The notes below the pieces were generated by a model that searched no databases, was not told where the DNA came from, and saw only the letters and a program-made list of their open reading frames with translations. 64,000 nt of DNA from assembly GCF_016920785.2 (NCBI RefSeq), contig NW_024609880.1:50492296-50556295 (forward strand), read 5' to 3'. Below, piece after piece: positions 50,417-62,221 of this stretch; within the stretch, counting starts at the first letter, position 1, and every line of letters starts with the position of its first letter. The translations under genes and the position numbers were made by a program. This DNA is from Ixodes scapularis. Its lineage: Eukaryota > Arthropoda > Arachnida > Ixodida > Ixodidae.

Positions 50417-51589
50417 GCAAGTTCGTCTGCTTCTTGCGCAGGGGGTAGCGGTGACGTCGGAACGCTGAGCCCCGATTGGCTGATCGCGACCCCCTATCTG
50501 AGCGTCGTCTGCGTCTGTCTTACCTTTCCTGCGACTTTCGGAAGTGCAGAGGCCAGATTCACATAACGATCTTACGCCAAAAATGTGCGTAAGACAAAAC
50601 TTAAGAACAAATTCGTGTTCACGAAACAAAATTTTCGTAAGTTTTGCGCAGGTTACGACGAAATCCTACGGCAGCTCCGAAGCTGTCTTACGCACTTCTT
50701 ACGATCAAATCAGCATGGCCAACAGCGTCGCGGTCGCGAAGACCCACAGACGATTATTTTTCTATGTGCGCTTTGACGCCTCCCGACTTCAAGCCGCAAG
50801 AAAAAAGTAAAAAGTACTTGAAACAGACCACGACGAACAAGAACGCTGGATCCACAAACATCCGGGAAAAGCTCCAACGGCCACGATTCCACCGAACGCG
50901 ACCAAACGAGCTGGGCAGTTAGGCCTAGTAGGCACTCCGCGACTCGGCGACCATCTGCCCACGACCGGCTGGCGTGCTGAATGGAATATGCCCGCGCGAC
51001 TTTTGTGAACCCTTCCCGTATTATACTTTGATCGCTGACCTCAATTTTAGATTAAGAGGTCAATTTCTTCCTCTTATCTCCTTGTTTCCCGGGGCAACGG
51101 TGACTCGCCGGTAAAAAAGCGGCGAATCTCCGACAGATGCAGGAAAGGTAAAGCAGCCATCGCTTGGACTAGCAGATGTAAAGCAGACGACGTTAACTGC
51201 GCCAACCCACCGACGCTGTTAAAGAGTGAGGGGACTCGCCGCACACGAAAGGAGGGAACTTGCGAACACTGATACGCTTACCCTCTCGGTTCTTAGCAAA
51301 CAAACCTCGGCGCCTCGGGACACCTCGCCAGTGAGTCCTTTGACTTCCCTCCTTGATGCGCGTCCGCTAGTTGTTAGACAAAAACAAGGTACCGCTCGAG
51401 TTATTTCGCCTGCCCTCTCTTATAGGCGAAGTCGAGTTCACTCCGAAAGTCGCAGAAAAGGTAAGACAGACGCAGACGACATTGCAAAGGAGCAGACGAC
51501 GCTCAGATAGGGGGTCGCGATCAGCCAGTCGGGGCTCGGCGTTCTGATGTCACCGCTACTTCCTTTCTCATGCGCAGAAGACGAAAGTG
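50417..51589. mobile_element. DNA transposon with ~110-bp inverted repeats
   Basis: GCAAGTTCGTCTGCTTCTTG at the left end has its rough complement at the right end. GTAGCGGTGACGTC, GGAACGC, GAGCCCCGATTGGCTGATCG, CGACCCCCTATCTGAG and CGTCTGCGTCTGTCTTACC are mirrored at 51443-51557. The ~900-bp centre has no transposase motif. It shares its terminal design with 8281-8457 and 60757-61130. Confidence 0.85.
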
Positions 51590-54500
51590 AGCTCACCTGT
51601 GAGGCGTATAGACTGAGCACCGGCCCTGGACAAGCTTAAGTCCATTGCCACAGACTCGATGCCAGCAGAGCTGCCGAGCCTCGCTTGTGTTTGGTCCCAT
51701 GGTGGTGCACATTAGAGCACTGAGTGGGTTTACTTTTCAAGGCCAGTCCCGGGCCTCCTGGCAACCCGTTCTGCTCGTCTTGACAACAAAGTGCGCTTAG
51801 TCAGCATACAAAGACCACTGTTACACTTGTTTGAACAAGATTGCAGCTTTAGCGGGCTGCTCGACTGCCCTGTTGTGGCAGCATTTTTTGAAAACGAGTT
51901 TCTTACATAGGCTGCACTCAATTAGAAGGCTGGGAGGCATATTGAATCACATATGTCCAATCTGTCTGCCAGAATGTGTGAAAGTAGAACAGATAGCACG
52001 TCGCTCTTGGTAGAGCAGCTCAACCTTGACCAAGGTTTACGGTAGGCCTGCGCAGTGCTTTAGATAGAACACATCTAATTTCACTCTCTTTTATCACAGT
52101 GTGGAGCTAGAAACTAGTGTGCCCTACCAGCTGGTGGTGGTGTGGTGACCATAGCTGGATGCCGGTACTTTGCCTGGCAGGACTTAACTGAGAAAAAGTT
52201 TTCGCCTTTTGCCAAGTTTCACTGAGGCACAGTATAGTTTGCTGCCTGATGCGATCCTAGAGCATGTATCCACCACTTAGAGCTACATGAGACTGGTTCG
52301 ATCAAAATGAGAATTATATATTGTCCTTTCAGAAATACAAAGTAGTTAACTTTATAACTTGCCATAGAATTCTTTTCTTCTTTTAAGCTTTCTTTTTGTG
52401 CAGACAACACTAACAGCTGGCATTGAATTAAATTATGCCTAAAGTCGGCAAGCCTTTGAATAACTCTATCGCATTGCCGCAAAGCAAAAAGAAAAAAAAA
52501 ACATAGCATATCGTCTGCTTTTTTTCCCTGCTCTCTCTTCGGATCACTGGTATGCCGATAGAGCAAATAGTCGTAACCTGTTATAAAATAAGGTGCGTAA
52601 GTTGTGCACATAATGATGGCATGCAGTTAGGTAGTAAAAATAAGTGTGAGACACTTCACAAAGCAGAACAACTGCTATAAAATGCAGCAAAAACAAAAAA
52701 CAATATGCCTTTGCCTAGGAGCGGAGGGGAGAGAGGAGCGACAATTGCAAGCCACTTTATGGTGGCTGTGTCATGTGATTCCAAGATGGCAGCACCTATG
52801 CAACGGAGGGCGAAAAGATCTAGAATTTCAGAACTAAATAAAAAGGATGGCATGAAACCATTGGCAGGGGTCTGCTCTGCTAGCTCGGATGCGACGGGGG
52901 TTCACCATCACTCTGATGCAATCACTGTACCAAAGTGCTTGCCCTATTGTGCTGCACTCTACTTCAAAATAGAGAATTTGCACCACCAATGTGCTGAAAA
53001 TTATCATTCCTCAATGCTCAAACTATATGCTAAGGCTTCGTTATATGCCACTGTCTTATAGCAGATAGTTTTCAACTTTTGGGTAACTGCAGCAGCTGAC
53101 CACATGGTCACCCCCTCGCCAAAGCGAGGGATGACCTGCAGCCTGTTTGGAAGCCTGGCTTGTAGCCCAATCTACTGTTGCATTAGTAACAGACTGCATT
53201 TGGAAGACAGTGTGGCTGTAGCTAGCTTCAGTTGCTGCATTTGAATGTGCATCTATTGACATTAGGTGACCATAGCAGACAGAACTTATTGTGCAGGGGG
53301 AGACTGGTGTGGTGAGATCAGGTGAGTATGTGGGCTCTTTTGCAGTGCTTTTCAATTCGGTCGCAGAACATAGGATTCTTAATAAAGACTGAAAGTAGAT
53401 GGCAGATATTTTCTGGCACCTAATATTTTGACAAGCCTCGCATGAAAGGCTTTTCTTTTTCTTACCTGGAACATGGGGCTGAAGTATCAAACTGCCCGTG
53501 ATGTCGCAAACGAAAAAGGATATCACTAGAACATCTCGGTACTAATAGTCGCTGACAATATGAGAAATGCAGGGCATCTCTTAATGCCCAACCTCCAGCG
53601 AGCACTTGTCGCCTTTTCTCATGCTTTCGCTCTGCGTGGATTGTTGAGGCTTGCAAGATGCCAAAGCATTGCCAAATGTAGGAAGCTCCTCCCTGCCATT
53701 CTCGTCTTACATTTGGTCCTCGAGGCACACTCCAAGTTGGTACAAGAACATGTGATGGTCTACTGAACACCCAGACACGATTCGGGCGGTATGTTAGATA
53801 TCGTCATCAACAGAATGCGAATGGCTGGAAATGTCTTACAAATGTCCAGCCTCTATGCATTGCCGAAGGTAAGAAGCTCATGCTGGAGGCAGGGAACTGA
53901 GGTTTCTCTCAGCGTCCTCACCTCGTGAGAGACTTTTAAAAGTGGCAATGCTACACCATGCAATAAAGGTTTTTACGAAACCAATTTGTGGTTGATCTTA
54001 TCAAAAGCATGTTATAAATCAAAATAAATTATATGAACTTGCTTCCGTCAAAAACAAATGGTGCTGTGTATTCAAATTTACATAAAATAGTTTTTCCTGA
54101 GCAACCTTCAAAAAAACATTGCATTGAATAGTGCTGCTTTTTAACTGGAGTAAAAAGACCCATGTCTGTGTATAACTATCTAGACACTTTCAAACGAGCA
54201 TACAGTAAGGAAATGAGGCAATGACTGTCTACCCTATACATGTAACCAGTGTCCTATACTTGTACTATGAGACCTCTTCCAGCACAATGGAAGATCATGA
54301 TTTCTCGGAGATGAAATGCATGCTTGAATAAAGGGACAAACAAATCGGTGCCGCCCTTAACAATAAAACAAGATATAAAAATCTGCACTCGCAGAACAGC
54401 CTGGTTTTAATTTCTTTATTGCTTATAACATTTCGGTGTCAACTGGATTGATTGCTACAATGTTGTTAGTCAATATTAGTGAAAAAAAAGATGTGCTTGC

Positions 54501-54754
54501 ATTGACCAAAGTGCAAACATTGTAAAAACATTTTTCAGGAAACACAGATCTCCAACAATATTCGGTCTTGCTGGGCAATGGTAGCAATACATGTACAAAC
54601 ATTCTCACATCTAGGTCAGTTGACAAGCTTCTGAAAACACCTGACGCCTTTTTGCAGTGCGTCCGCTCAGTGGCGCCTGCCACACTATCAGCCCACCCTA
54701 TGGACAGATTGGACAGATCCGGTGGAATGTTCGATGCACATTACCTGCAGTGAA
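51590..54754. other. Intergenic, no gene recognised
   Basis: The longest frame (minus strand, about 53056-53526) has several cysteines but no named motif. No inverted-repeat element was resolved in these 3.2 kb. Composition is AT-rich and unremarkable. Confidence 0.4.
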
Positions 54755-55105
54755 AAGTGATTTTATTGTGGTTCTTATAGCTCTTAGGCACCTGTTTCCG
54801 CATTTAGCGGTGTCGCTGTCTATGTAACTACCTCGCTAAATTTAGCGGGAAATTGAATTGGTGTTGAAGTCACGTGACGCCAATTTTCCCGCTAAGTCTA
54901 GCGGAGAAACTGAATTTGTTCATGGGTGTTAGTCATCCGACGTCATTTTCCCCCACTAAATATGTGTTGGGTCACCTGACGTCAATTTCCCCGCCAAATT
55001 TAGCGGGGAAACTTAACCCACTAAATTGGAGGGAAGGGAGAGGTAAACCCTCCCCTCCTCGTCAAGTGCTGCATTCTACTTTCACATTACAGAGAATTGT
55101 AAACG
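54755..55105. mobile_element. CGCTAAATTTAGCG-family element (copy 3)
   Basis: The right end reads ACATTACAGAGAATTGTAAA then CGT, as in copies 1 and 2. The body holds five or six CCGCTAAATTTAGCGGG-like palindromes alternating with GTCACGTGACGTC or GACGTCA motifs. The left end is less clear. Confidence 0.7.
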
Positions 55106-55260
55106 TCTCATTTTTTTTAACGCTGCTCTTCCGTGGAGCTTGTCAACCGATAGATCCGAGAACATTGCTATGTACCGCTTGAGCGGAGGCATCTGTTTTC
55201 CCAAGCACCGGTTTTGAAACCCTCCTTTTCTTGAATCCTTTCAAGAAGACACCCAGTTAA

Positions 55261-56607
55261 AGGGCAACTCCGGTCCATACTTTCGAGTTTGGGATTATGA
55301 CTGTTTTTAATGCAGTCAGCGTCCCTGAATTGCAAGGTGTAATTTTTTTCTCGTTATTGTGTGTAGTTTAAAAGATATCGACGCCCCATAGTTTTGTTTG
55401 GGGCGCGGCCAACAAAACCGAAACTAGCTGCTCGAGGCCCGGACAACACTGGAAATCAGCCGCTATGTGAATGTGACGTTGGGATCGTTCTCGTTCAACG
55501 AGTACGCAGGCCGAGCGGCACCTACCTCAGTTGCGCTAGCCGTCTAAAGATAGGAAGCTGATTTTGTTTTAATTCTGTGTACGTGGTAGTTATCTAGCAT
55601 ATGTAGCAAGAGTTAGTGCGTATACCCAGAAGCTAGCGCCTGGAAAACCCGTGAGCTCGTACGGTGCCGTACTCGGCGGCCGCCGCCGTGTGTGCGCTAT
55701 GCCGTACCCGTCGCTTGTATACCCAAAAGCTAGCGACTGCAAAACAAGTGAACTCGTTCGGTGCCGTACTCGGCGGCTATCGCCGTGTGTGCGGTCTTCC
55801 GTACTCGTCGCTAGGCCTAAATTGTCATCAGGGCTCCGTGGATGGAGCTGCGTTAATCTATGCCGCGCTGCTAGTGACGTACAGTACTGGGGGCCCTCTC
55901 GCTTTCGCGCGGCGGGTCAGTCTGAGACACAAAGCTTTGAGGCTCTCCGGCGTGGGCCGCGGCGCCCGGACACGTGTGCTGGGCTGTATGCGTCTGTTTT
56001 TTCATTCTTTTTTTTTTTTCCTCGGGCGCATAAAAGTTGAAGTCCAAAGTCCACTTGCTGAACAGCGTTCACCCACACCTTCTCCAATTTCCGGTCCGTT
56101 GGAAACGTGTGAAAAAGCACCTTTGTGCTGCGCAGCGGGTTGTTTGAGCATCCCACAGCGCTACAAGTTGCACTCGGCATCTTTCGAGGAACAGCTGGGC
56201 AGTCTTGGGCGCACCGATGCTTGCTAAAACGAGTCTTGGAGTCCTCGCAAGCAAATAAACAAAAGGGTATACCGAAGCTACACGGGCTACAGATAAAAGC
56301 AACGGCTAAACACGCCAATCACAAGCCGAAGTAGCGGTGGTAGCGGCTCAGAGAAGTGCACTCCGCGCAACGCCTGGACCGGAGAAAAAAAAAAGAACGA
56401 TACTGACGTCACGGCCCAATGTTGCTTTAGCGATCGGCAACCCGCTCGCTAAGGAGCAGCGGCTCGCGGCGGGTCGCATTTTTATTATCGGCATTAGTTG
56501 AGAATGCGGCGTCCCGCGGACGGAATATTTTGGCTGGGGTCGTATTTTGTGTCGCTACAGCGATACCAGTAATTTATTTCATTTTGAGTTTTGGCCGGAG
56601 TTGCCCT
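55261..56607 (-). mobile_element. Kolobok-like transposon with TTAA duplication and THAP exon
   Basis: The ends are AGGGCAACTCCGG in both orientations, flanked by TTAA at 55257-55260 and 56608-56611. It contains a THAP-domain exon on the minus strand. A TTAA target plus a THAP-bearing transposase is the known combination for the Kolobok superfamily. At 1347 bp it is too short for a full autonomous copy, and no DDE core was found. A 5' duplicated block (GCTAGCG...GTGAGCTCGTACGGTGCCGT and relative) lies at 55630-55800. Confidence 0.75.
56038..56180 (-). CDS. THAP zinc-finger exon of the Kolobok-like element
   Basis: From ATG 56178-56180 the frame reads MPSATCSAVGCSNNPLRSTK, then VLFHTFPTDRKLEKVWVNAV and QQVDF. 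C-x4-C at residues 6 and 11, HTFPTD and the W of KVWVNA match the first half of a THAP domain. The C-x2-H end would have to come from a later exon or is lost; an open but unrelated K-rich stretch follows. The ATG at the THAP start is the usual translation start in this family. Confidence 0.65.
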
Positions 56608-56611
56608 TTAA

Positions 56612-58650
56612 GAGAAAATGGCGACAAACAACCTTTTAGAAATACGGAATTCACCGAACTTGGCTGCATGCTCTAGCATTTGCTTGTTCCGCCTTTGCCA
56701 ATGACAAAGCCGAGCCGGTCAGTCAGCAAGTCGGTCGCTTGGGCGGCCAGCATGTTCAGAGTATTATAGACAAGTTTTCGTGCTTGTCACAACACTGCTG
56801 TTTTCACAATAATAATTTTACGTTCTGCCTGGTTTACGGCCTAACAAAGAAGAGCGGCTGCTCAAAGCATAGGTCAACAAGCTTCACTGAATCGTGCGGT
56901 AGCCTTTAGCTAAGTCTTTCCGACGACGATCGAATGGTGTCACTAAACGGCGCTCCCCCACAACTGCTTGTTTTAGGTGCAGTACATTCTATTAGCTTAA
57001 AATAAAAGCACACAGCTAAAGCACCTCAGTGATGCCTAGCAGGTAGCGAAACGAATCTCTCTAACAAAGCGTGCGTGGTTACCGAGACATCACGTTATTC
57101 AGAGTGCAGATGCAGAGTATAATCACTGTACAGCTTTGTCTCCGTATTTGCATTATCTTCCAAGGTATTGTCCAGGTACAGGCGGCACTGCCGAGCAGAC
57201 AAGCAAATAAATAAATATTTAACAAAAAGTACTATTCAGTTTCGTACCACCAACATTACCGTCTTGCTTCGGCTCTTCACTAGATAGTTGACAGCTGCCC
57301 GATGCTTTCCAGATATGCGGAAGCAAAACATTTCATCAACATAAGTGCTATCCGCCACCGCTTAGCCAAGTGTTCTTTGCGAACATAACTGGGCTGCCTA
57401 ACGATATTATAGAACGCCGCAAGTTAAATAATTTCAAAACAAAAGCGGTTCTTGCAATTGCGCTACATAAAAAGAACAGTGCAGGTAGAGCTGCATGGTA
57501 CCTACGTTTGTGGATATTTGCTAGCAAAATAGCAGGTATTGAAAACAGGAAAATTAACCAGAAAGTGTGATGGGTTTCGGAGGGAAAGAAACGTGGACAA
57601 AAGGCAAGCAGTTCAGAGGAAATGACCCACCGAGCTAACGCTGTACAAAGAACAATCTTAGCCTGAAATACTACTTTCTGTACAAACACAAGATACCCAT
57701 GATATTACACGATAAATAGCCACCAAAATTAACGTACCAGTTAGGCAGGGCTGTTCGTAAGTCGCGTAAATCGCCGAAGTCACGGAACGTTCACGAAGCA
57801 AAACGGCCATCTTGGAAAAATCAAAATAGTGATGGTGATAGCGATGGGTCTTCTGTAAAAACTCCGAGGACAAATGTAATCAGTTTTTTTTTTTTTTTTT
57901 CGTTTTAATTAATGTAAGGAACACATATTCACCTTAGCAGAAACTTATAATTATGGCAACAAAATGGCCTTAAGTTTGAACATTTAGTTGTGCCGAAATA
58001 CACTTGGTAATGTTTCAAATCTGCAGAACGCAGATTTGAAAGCCCATGCCGATTGCCTTTCCGTGAGCGTGTGAATGGTCAAAAGGAGATGCAATTATAG
58101 GCTGAAATACTCCGGAGATAGCATGCTTAAAGTAGTCAGAAATATTAAACGGGGTATATCTATTGTCTTTCCATCGAACTTTTCGGAGCTTAATCTTCTC
58201 AATAATTACCTTCTCGCATGTTTCACAGTAATCCGTGGCATGGATTCACCACACTATTTTTGCCAAGTGTGGCAAGAGGTACGCACCACCGTCAGAAAAA
58301 AATATGAGAATTTATTTAATTACGACAGGAAGCCACGAAAGGGGAAGATGGCAAGACCCGATCCACCAAAAAGGAGTGGGCCTAAGAGTGCAGTCTTGGT
58401 CCATGATTCACGACGGTAACCTATGATGAATGCAGAGAACAAAGGAGTCCATCAGGTCAACAGGAACCAATATCTGACCCGAACATGCAAGGAAAACGCT
58501 CAGTTGGAAAACTCACTCTTGGACCAGGACCGCTGGCGTCCACCAAGACCAAACTAAATACAATAACAGCGCCACCCTTCTGCGACGAATTAAAACATGC
58601 AAGTTGTTTTATTTAGCTACTGCAAAATGGCCCTGCGAGATGGCGCCACG
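56612..58650. other. Intergenic, nothing recognised
   Basis: A T-run lies at 57886-57900. No inverted-repeat ends, tRNA or coding motifs were found. Confidence 0.4.
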
Positions 58651-58916
58651 TAGAGTTCCTGTATAGGCTCTTTACAGGAGCCATAGTTGCATGGCTGTTT
58701 TCCACGTACCGCCGCACCGCTACTCACCGAGATGCGACCATGTGAGGAGCAGACTCAAATGCCGTGCACGAAAGTACACATTGCACGCACCCTGGCATAC
58801 GTTCCCCTACTTTTGAGCGCACCGTGCTGCCATTCGCCGGCTCCTTATACCGTGCAGGAAAGACGGCGCTACGGGGATGAACACGCAATTCTGGCTTCCG
58901 TAGGGAGCCTACACAG
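58651..58916. mobile_element. hAT MITE related to 47350-47706
   Basis: It begins TAGAGTTCCTGTATAGGCTC and shares CCGCACCGCTACTCACCGAG, GTGAGGAGCA and GTGCTGCCATTCGCC blocks with the copy at 47350. The right side CCGTAGGGAGCCTACACAG is recognisable, but the terminal bases are changed. A 12-bp hairpin (CAGAAGAGTCAG arm) follows at about 58914-58942. Confidence 0.65.
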
Positions 58917-58942
58917 AAGAGTCAGCGCCACTGACTCTTCTG

Positions 58943-60756
58943 CGACTCGACGGAACCACTAAGTGTAGCCGTGTAGTTTCCTTAGTGGCTGATGTGGGAG
59001 AAATGGCGGCGTTGCAATAGACTTCTTCCAAACCGACGCGCCCCATCGCGGCGAAATACCACGCAGTGCCCTCTGGGAACTTGTTGGCCACTTAGTTTCG
59101 GTTTCTACTGAGCAGCTTCATCTCATGCTATCACGCCGTGACCGAATACGCTGCTCATGTTTTCGATTATCTGACTTTTTTTACGAATGTACAATACACT
59201 CATTCTCGAGCGATACAAAACGAAGACCGGGGCACTTTCCTTGGTTGACTAGCCACGTAGTAAGACGTGGCTTAGTCACCTCACCCCACGAGTGCATCTT
59301 TGAGCTCAGTGTCAGTAATCCCGTCCAGTACCAGTGAACTACAACTGAAATTTGGTCACCTTGAGCCCTACACGTATTTTGTTTGCCAAACGAATGCTTC
59401 TTGTTACTTCATTGGGCGAAAAGCAAGCCACATCCTCACAGGAGTATCAAAGTTAAGCCCAGCATTGGCGCATTAACTTTTAAGGAAACAATAAATTCAA
59501 CCTCACTACTGCACAAAAGTTACTGTGATGTCTTCCTCATGTCATCACATATCTCACACTCAAATTTTATGCTGATAGAAGATTAAGTTTTCGCAAATGC
59601 TAAGATCGGCTAGCTACGACGGAGGCCCTAACAAGCGTCCCCAACTCCTCCTCAGCCTTTTCAGACGAGCTTTTACTGATGCCCAAGATCTGTGCCTCAA
59701 TGGTGTGTCTGAAATTATCTCGGCATACTCAGTCAGAAAGAAAGCAAACACATAACAAATATTATGACCATTAGCAACCGTCAAATGCGCTTTGAATAAT
59801 TTCGTTCGTTCAACACACCGCAGAATTCATGCCTGTCTAGTGCACTTCCAGCGAACGGTGCGACATTGTTCACACAAGTGCTCGACTTCTGCTTTCTTTT
59901 TTTGTATGTGCGAATGTACCTATATTATTGCAGGATAACTTTATGCGCATATGTGATGTTGAATATTAGTGGAAGGCAAGCGGGTGGGGACTTCACTTTG
60001 TGCAGTGCTGCGGGGCAGTACAGATAAGAGATGAGAAGTGTGTTCGAATGGAGCTTTTCAATGGCACGTCAGAGTTTTACTTCGCATACTCAGGCGTATT
60101 AAGAAAAACAGTAATTGCAAAAAGTAATATTTCGTCTATGGATGCACAAAAAAAAAAAAAAAAAAAAACCTTTTGATCAGCAACACTAATGTAAAGGCGC
60201 GAGCTCGATGTATGCATACTTATTGGTTGCTACAGCTTGTTGATTCGTACACAAGCAAGATCCCTGAGCTTCGCAGCGTCGAGATTCCCAGCACTGGCTC
60301 GTCCACATACCTCGAACCGCTAACAAAAAGGCTCAAGTACAGAAATACAACAAGCATGCGTTAAGACAAGCTATACTTCTCGGGCTCGCGCTAAAGATTC
60401 GAGGTCTGGCCATTTAGGTTAGTTTAGAGACCACAAATGACGCTCTCGATACCAAAAAATATGAGATAACGGCCGTTTATGGTCCACGCTCTGTGTATCT
60501 CTTGTCGACGTGTCAATCGAAACCGAAACCATGCCACTCTCCTCCCTGGCTAACTAGTTCCCAGAGTGCAACGCGCGCCGTGTTGCATGCAGGAATTTAT
60601 GGAAGTAGTCTATTGCGTTTAGTTCGGTTCTCGAGTATGGATGGAAGCCACTAATCATTTCTTCCTAACAAAAGCTGGCATAAGTAGATTTTTCACTGAA
60701 AAAAGTTAACCTTGGGGGCTTTAGTCCCCCATCCTTAAAATCTGCCCATGATGCAT
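58943..60756. other. Intergenic, nothing recognised
   Basis: An A-run lies at 60148-60169. No element ends or genes were identified. Confidence 0.4.
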
Positions 60757-61130
60757 GTGCCAAGAAAATGAGGGAGAAGAGTGGAAGAGAGCACGCAAGG
60801 ACGTCAGGACACCCGAGCTCTGGTTAGAGGGATTGGTGGGTACACCTAAGGCTAGGTGCCTTTGTCTCCACTGCACTTGTCGAGGACGTTTCAATGCAAG
60901 AGCCAAACACTGGACGCCCGCGTTCTGCAGTCGAACGTGTTCAACGAGTGCAGCAGAAACAAAGGCTGCCTTTACCTCCACTGCACTCGTCAAACGCATT
61001 CGAATGTGAATGCGAAACGCTGGACACCGACGTTCTGCATGTGCAGTACAGACAAAGCTTTAGGTCTACCCACTAATCGCTCCAATCGGAGCTCTGCGTT
61101 TTGACATTCCTGCACTCTCATCCCCTCCTC
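60757..61130. mobile_element. MITE with internal ~105-bp tandem duplication
   Basis: GACGTCAGGACACCCGAGCT with GGGATTGGTGGGTACACCTA at the left pairs with TAGGTCTACCCACTAATCGC and GGAGCTCTGCGTTTTGACAT at the right. The centre duplicates CTCCACTGCACTYGTC...AAMRCTGGACRCCSRCGTTCTGCA. Blocks are shared with the MITE at 8281-8457. Confidence 0.65.
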
Positions 61131-62221
61131 TCTCTCAATTTCTCGGCACATAAGAGTTCTGGAAGTTTAACAACAGTGGCTAGTGAAAAATCCAACAGAC
61201 ATGACATCCACAAAAAAAAAAAAGCAGCTTTCTTTGGGATTTTTTTGAAGGTGTTCTAAAATGCACCGAGAACTCCAAGTCGAGTTACTCCGTTCGGAGC
61301 TGAGGGAGTTGATACTAAACGCACCATCACCACTACTGCAAGGGAGGTCACGTGGAAATATTGTGTCCCTGAACTGCTCCTGCCGCTTCAAACACCTTAG
61401 AGTTGTCGGAGCTGCTCATCGGTTTCAAGTCGTACCCAAAACCAGCAATGCGTGTTGCTGTGGAGGGGGGAATAACTCATCAGCTGCCCAAAAACTATAT
61501 GAGTAACTTATCCCGTGAGTAGCGGGCCTTATAGCAAGCTCGTTTCAAATGCACTGGCATTATGCGAGTCATCTCATAGAGTGCACCGCACTCGCGGAGT
61601 GCCGCACAAAAAACCGGTCTCAAACTAACTTACCGAGTGCAGCCTGATGCTGTCACCATCTGCATTGTAGTAAGAGTGCAGACCTCAAACTGAAATTAGC
61701 GCTACGCTGTTCGACATGACGGGCAGGAATGAGATTGAGAGTTGCTGCAACGTGTAGTTTATATCTGTGATGACTTCAAACAGCACGGCTGTAAGAGATA
61801 TTTACAGATGGCATTAGTTCCTGTAACCTGCTCAGTACAAAACAGCTGTAACTTTTTGTTAAACGATACACTGGAAAAAACTGTGCACAAAAGCTTGATC
61901 AGAGCAAACGCAAGAAATTTGAAGGCTAGGCACGGCTTGCGGAACACAAGGATGCCCACACGACTCTTTCTCTGAAGCGTGCTCCTTCTGTACGAACAGC
62001 CCAAGTTAATTTTAGGGTTAGAATATTTTTTGCCAGTTTCACGCTGTTTTGGATGGGTGCGAGGCGGGCTCACTCTCGTCGTAAAGCGGTACTCGGTCTT
62101 GTTGACTGATATTGCCGTTTTGTTTGACACTGCGATGTGTAACACTCTCGAAGCTAGCTAGCTGTAGGGCACGTTTCATTCTTGATTATCGCCGCTTGTC
62201 CAGAAAGCTCTCTGACACTTT
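61131..62221. other. Intergenic, nothing recognised
   Basis: There is an A-run at 61211-61221. No motif-bearing frame or inverted repeat was seen. Confidence 0.4.

Noticed and set aside
53056..53526. 156-codon minus-strand frame with several cysteines
   Set aside because: Cysteine spacing fits no zinc-finger pattern I recognise, and there is no splice or codon support.
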